Source: Glandiceps talaboti (Eukaryota; Hemichordata; Enteropneusta; Spengelidae). From it: a stretch of 64,000 bases of DNA. The notes beneath the pieces were generated by a model. It saw only the letters and a program-made list of their open reading frames with translations, was not told where the DNA came from and searched no databases. Location: contig NC_135558.1 in assembly GCF_964340395.1 (NCBI RefSeq), positions 23,446,064-23,510,063 on the forward strand, given 5' to 3'. This document shows positions 60,931 to 64,000 of the stretch, one piece after another. Numbering within the stretch: the first letter of the stretch is position 1; every line of letters starts with the position of its first letter. The position numbers and the translations under genes were made by a program.

Positions 60931-61065
60931 TTTTCCAACAGAATGCCATTTACACCATCACCTTGCAAACAGCGACTCGTATCGCTTATGGGTTCAGACG
61001 AGGTTAAAGTTAACGACAAGCGTTATATGCAAAAACTTAAAAAGAGGCTTGATGAAGATTATCAG
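60931..61065 (+). CDS. Exon of an unrecognised gene (45 codons)
   Basis: The acceptor ATTTTCCTTTTAG and donor CAG|GTAAGA are both strong. The exon is 135 bases in phase 0-0 and encodes FSNRMPFTPSPCKQRLVSL, then MGSDEVKVNDKRYMQKLKK and RLDEDYQ. A second AG eleven bases in (CCAACAG) could be used instead; then the ATG at 60943, with A at -3, might be the start codon in a first coding exon. The following exons at 62218, 62717 and 63319 continue in phase, which is the best coding evidence in the window. Charged, probably helical protein; no known domain seen. Confidence 0.65.
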
Positions 61066-61088
61066 GTAAGACGTGTCATGTATGCATG

Positions 61089-61126
61089 AATGTATGTATG
61101 TATGTATGTATGTATGTATGTATGTA

Positions 61127-61171
<45 letters not shown>

Positions 61172-61221
61172 GGCTGGCTGGCTGGCTGGCTGGCTGTCTG
61201 TCTGGCTGGCTGGCTGGCTGT
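61089..61221. repeat. (ATGT)n(CTGT)n(CTGG)n compound microsatellite
   Basis: About ten ATGT units, then about twelve CTGT, then CTGG units with a CTGTCTGT break. It lies 24 bases after the donor of the 60931 exon, at the start of the intron. Confidence 0.95.
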
Positions 61222-62217
61222 TCATTTATTGTCATTTTTCAGATTTGCTTGTTCCGGGGGTGATCGCTGCCTTGCCACACCTACCCTGTGTAATAAAAAT
61301 TCTCGTTTGAAAGTCGATGATTTGAAGGACTCACTCAACCAGTCAGCAAGCTTCTTTCTCAAGATTGCAGTGACTTACTGTGGGCATGTGCATGCGGGTT
61401 TTTTCACCCATCACTGCCACCAGTTCTAAATCCCATTGCTGCCATTCGGGTTCGGGTTAGGATTGGGGTTAGGAACAGGTACCATGGCATGATATCGGCC
61501 TATATCAAACTACTGCTGACAACCATGTAATGAATTAATAGCCAGTTATGGTGTGAGGAGAGGAGTGGGTCTCACATGTAGTTGGATAAGATACTCGGGA
61601 TAATGTTGTGGAGATGTTGACCTCGCTCTCGGCATGTCGGGAGTGTGCCAGTCCAATATTATTGGGAGTTGAATTGTAGCCTTCAGCTCAGTCAATGAGA
61701 TCCAAACACAGGTATTCATTAATGCAGTGCCTTCACACAAATCAAGATGGCGGTAGTAGTGGGAAATTATCCAATGCCTTTAAAACTTTCAACATTGATG
61801 GCAGCGGTGGGATGAAGTCCTTACCATTGATTCTTGGACTCATGTCCTTTTACATATCTCTCTGACAATATTTTAAATGCTGTCTCATGTTTTGAATAGC
61901 CTGGTGGGTCATGTTTTAGAGAAAGAAAGTTGAGGTAGGGCCACTATTTAGCACGATGGAGTCGGGAGAGAGGGTCACATTTTACATTTTACATTTCAGT
62001 ATATTCAAGACTATTGTGGTCATGACCAACATTGGGGGAATATTTGATTGGCTATTTCCTTATCTACTCGTAATTTTGTATAATAGCTGAAACAGAATGG
62101 TTTTATTAAATTCCTCAAGGAAAGTAGTATTTGATACGGAGCATGTGGCCGAATTCTGATATCGTTGCTATAGTAATGCCATTTTTCCTAAATTAATAGA
62201 TAACTTATTTTCCTCAG
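61222..62217. other. Presumed intron, no gene seen
   Basis: Unique sequence between exons 60931 and 62218. GGGTTCGGGTTAGGATTGGG near 61448 is an isolated G-rich string. Confidence 0.45.
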
Positions 62218-62265
62218 GCGAACAATTTTCATGATTTGATGCGAGTTCTACGGCAGATTCCAACT
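62218..62265 (+). CDS. Exon of an unrecognised gene (16 codons)
   Basis: The acceptor is TTATTTTCCTCAG; the donor is ACT|GTAAAT. The 48 bases encode ANNFHDLMRVLRQIPT in phase 0-0, continuing from the exon at 60931. Reading through the donor would meet a stop at 62308, so splicing here is required for the gene to continue. The segment is followed by a 33-bp direct duplication in the intron. Confidence 0.55.
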
Positions 62266-62290
62266 GTAAATCTAGAGTTTCAACACTTCA

Positions 62291-62360
62291 GTGGGAGAGG
62301 GTTGTAAATCGATTACATGTTGTGGTATAGGGTTGTAAATCGATTACATGTTGTGGCATT
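62291..62360. repeat. ~37-bp direct duplication in an intron
   Basis: GGGTTGTAAATCGATTACAT GTTGTGG appears twice, starting near 62298 and 62331. Confidence 0.85.
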
Positions 62361-62716
62361 TGAGATGTCTAATGTGTGATGTTTACCTTATAATTTCCAT
62401 TTTCAATTACATTAAAATTACAGCAAAGAAATCAAGGAATTCATCAAAAAAATATTGTCAGATAAATACATGTATTGACGACAAGCCTAAATATCACATT
62501 CACCGTGACACCATTGCAATTATCTTACTAGTAAAGAAAACGAGCATGAATAACTGTAGTAACATTTCACATCATTTGCACTCAGAACAGATCACAACTA
62601 ATTAGGTTATCTTTGTTTCAAGTGTTCTGCTTGCAGTGCCAAACTTCATTAACATCTACATTGATTTAACGAATATACTCATTGGAAGTCATTCTTTTAT
62701 TCCTTTAAATCTTTAG

Positions 62717-62869
62717 ATAAAATTACGGAAGAGACAGGAAGCGTTAGCGTTAAATGAGGTCAAGAGAGAAAAACGATTAATACTTGAAGGCATAATATCA
62801 CGCCCCATTGACGAGATTGAAAGAGACAAGGCACGACAGAGGGCGCCCCACAGAAGAAAAAAGAAGAGG
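62717..62869 (+). CDS. Exon of an unrecognised gene (51 codons, highly basic)
   Basis: The acceptor TCCTTTAAATCTTTAG and donor AGG|GTTAGT bound 153 bases in phase 0-0. The product begins IKLRKRQEALALNEVKREKR, goes on LILEGIISRPIDEIERDKA, and ends RQRAPHRRKKKR. The first half is a strong amphipathic helix or coiled coil; the end is a basic cluster that could act as a nuclear localisation signal. It joins in phase to exons 62218 and 63319. GC content and codon mix rise sharply over this segment. The minus-strand ORF on the same DNA is a shadow. Function unknown. Confidence 0.75.
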
Positions 62870-63318
62870 GTTAGTGTTCGATTCTTGGACTCATAAAACA
62901 AATGACCTTTTTCAGGAGGCAAACGTTAATGCACATTTATTTATTCAAATTTAATTAATATCAATTTTTAGTCATTCTTCAAAACAAGTGTGCATGTAAG
63001 GAAGCTGAGATGTCATGAAAAGTCCCTCCCTGGGGTGGGGGTTGTAGTTGTCGTTAGATTTTACTCTACTCTACTTTTAGATTTTCAAACCTTGATGTTG
63101 TATTATTCTTCCACTGGATCAGACGTTCTTTTAATCTGTTTGCTTGAGGCTTTTCGGATCAGGCGTTCTTTTAATCTGTTTGCTTGAGGCTTTTCGGATC
63201 AGGCGTTCTTTTAATCTGTTTGCTTGAGGCTTTTCGGATGACAGTGTTGTTACTGTCATTATGTGAGTAGTTCAGCTTATGAATATTTACACCTTTTATT
63301 CTCTTTTCATAAACGTAG
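62870..63318. other. Presumed intron with a 40-bp repeat
   Basis: Intron sequence; holds the three-copy repeat at 63117-63236. No other feature seen. Confidence 0.45.
63117..63236. repeat. 40-bp tandem repeat, three copies
   Basis: The unit is GGATCAGGCGTTCTTTTAAT then CTGTTTGCTTGAGGCTTTTC. The first copy has GGATCAGACG. It lies in the intron before the exon at 63319. Confidence 0.95.
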
Positions 63319-63355
63319 AAACACTCGAAAGGTTCACAAGATGGAACGCAGTCAG
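63319..63355 (+). CDS. Exon of an unrecognised gene (37 bp)
   Basis: The acceptor CTCTTTTCATAAACGTAG and donor CAG|GTAAAG bound 37 bases. Entering in phase 0 from the 62717 exon it reads KHSKGSQDGTQS and leaves in phase 1. The Lys/Ser/Gln-rich peptide continues the basic tail of the previous exon. Confidence 0.5.
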
Positions 63356-63572
63356 GTAAAGTCAATTTCTATTTCTTTGATATGTAAAAATGCTTTGTCA
63401 CCTTACCTTTATAATATACAGATGACTAACCAAGCTTATTTGTACTTTAAACTTATGCCACTACTTACATTAGGAGTGGGCAAGTAGTTGATCTCAAAAT
63501 GAAGCTTATATAAACCTTTTTATCACTTGTGTACTGTTTCATCAACGTTAACTTAGGACCATTGTTTTACAG

Positions 63573-63583
63573 CCGAGGTGTAG
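63573..63583 (+). CDS. Possible terminal coding exon
   Basis: A strong acceptor, CCATTGTTTTACAG, is followed by CC GAG GTG TAG. With the G left by the 63319 exon this gives A-E-V and a stop. That would end the protein soon after the basic tail. Any random acceptor meets a stop quickly, and no AATAAA is seen before the window ends, so this is tentative. Confidence 0.3.
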
Positions 63584-63698
63584 AGTATTAAGGAAGTATA
63601 CATTCATTCATGGGTGTGTGGGCACTTTTAATGAAATTAGCCGGATATTTATTTTATGTTTTTACCTCTGGTAACAGCCTGAGAGTGTTATGTTATGC

Positions 63699-63814
<116 letters not shown>

Positions 63815-64000
63815 TCATAAACTACTGTACCGATTCTAATGAAACTCACTATTCATCTTCCATATGCTGAACACAAGAACTGATTACAATTTGGTAAACG
63901 TCCAATGAAGAGTAATTTGTCTTTTGCATAATTAATGTTTTTTAGTAATTAAGATATATCTTAAGAATGCAAACTTCAAATTCAATATAATTTAGTACAT
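63815..64000. other. No gene seen
   Basis: AT-rich sequence to the window end; could be 3' UTR or intron of the gene above. Confidence 0.35.

Noticed and set aside
61073-61429. ORFs reading VCLSVCLS at 26671, 61073 and 63610
   Set aside because: Translations of (CTGT)n microsatellites; open only because of the tetranucleotide period.
61440-61475. GGTTCGGGTTAGGATTGGGGTTAGG as a telomeric repeat or tRNA B box
   Set aside because: Not a repeated TTAGGG array, and no A box or cloverleaf can be built around it.

Overview
This window looks like non-coding-rich nuclear DNA of a metazoan, most likely a marine invertebrate. The signs are short coding segments bounded by GT-AG splice signals, AT-rich spacers, degraded non-LTR retrotransposons of the CR1/L2/Jockey-like group, TIR DNA transposons, a Ty3/Gypsy fragment and many tandem arrays. 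I cannot name the phylum from the sequence. There are no operons, rRNA genes or convincing tRNA genes, and no CRISPR array.

Host coding content is small. The best gene is a chain of plus-strand exons at 60931-61065, 62218-62265, 62717-62869 and 63319-63355, possibly ending at 63573-63583. Their phases agree and they encode a Lys/Arg/Glu-rich protein I do not recognise. Further plus-strand exon candidates with compatible phases lie at 8377-8415, 8597-8630, 8730-8786, 19158-19288 and 42566-42736. They may belong to the same gene, whose introns would then hold most of the satellites, or to separate genes. Weaker minus-strand exon candidates lie at 27725-27919 and 28710-28809. A short TATA-driven ORF sits at 2338-2925.

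Layout. 1-1.8 kb: minus-strand LINE. 2.2-2.9 kb: TATA box and ORF. 3.8-6.1 kb: satellite with the octamer ATGCAAAT in nearly every monomer. 6.5-7.9 kb: long inverted repeat. 8.4-8.8 kb: three exons. 8.8-12.4 kb: diverged direct duplication with a 51-bp minisatellite between its copies and a 96-bp MITE at its end. 12.9-15.7 kb: foldback-like inverted repeat enclosing a Harbinger-like copy. 17.1-18.9 kb: full Harbinger-like element with TTA duplications. 19.2-21.9 kb: exon, LINE fragment, 51-bp minisatellite. 22-29 kb: mostly unassigned, with a Gypsy gag/protease fragment. 29.3-33.4 kb: 39-bp satellite with a 1460-bp duplication. 33.6-39.0 kb: probable TIR element holding a LINE that is split by a 2078-bp hAT-like insertion. 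39.1-39.7 kb: 67-bp minisatellite. 40.7-41.2 kb: (TA)n arrays flanking a hammerhead-ribozyme-like core. 44.4-46.2 kb: second full Harbinger-like element, inverted. 46.3-55.7 kb: about 200 copies of a 46-bp satellite. 55.9-58.5 kb: about 80 copies of a 32-bp satellite, whose degenerate continuation is interrupted by a LINE 3' fragment. 60.9-63.6 kb: the spliced gene.

The four largest satellites cover about 18 kb, more than a quarter of the window. All positions, copy numbers and splice sites were read by eye and are approximate where stated.
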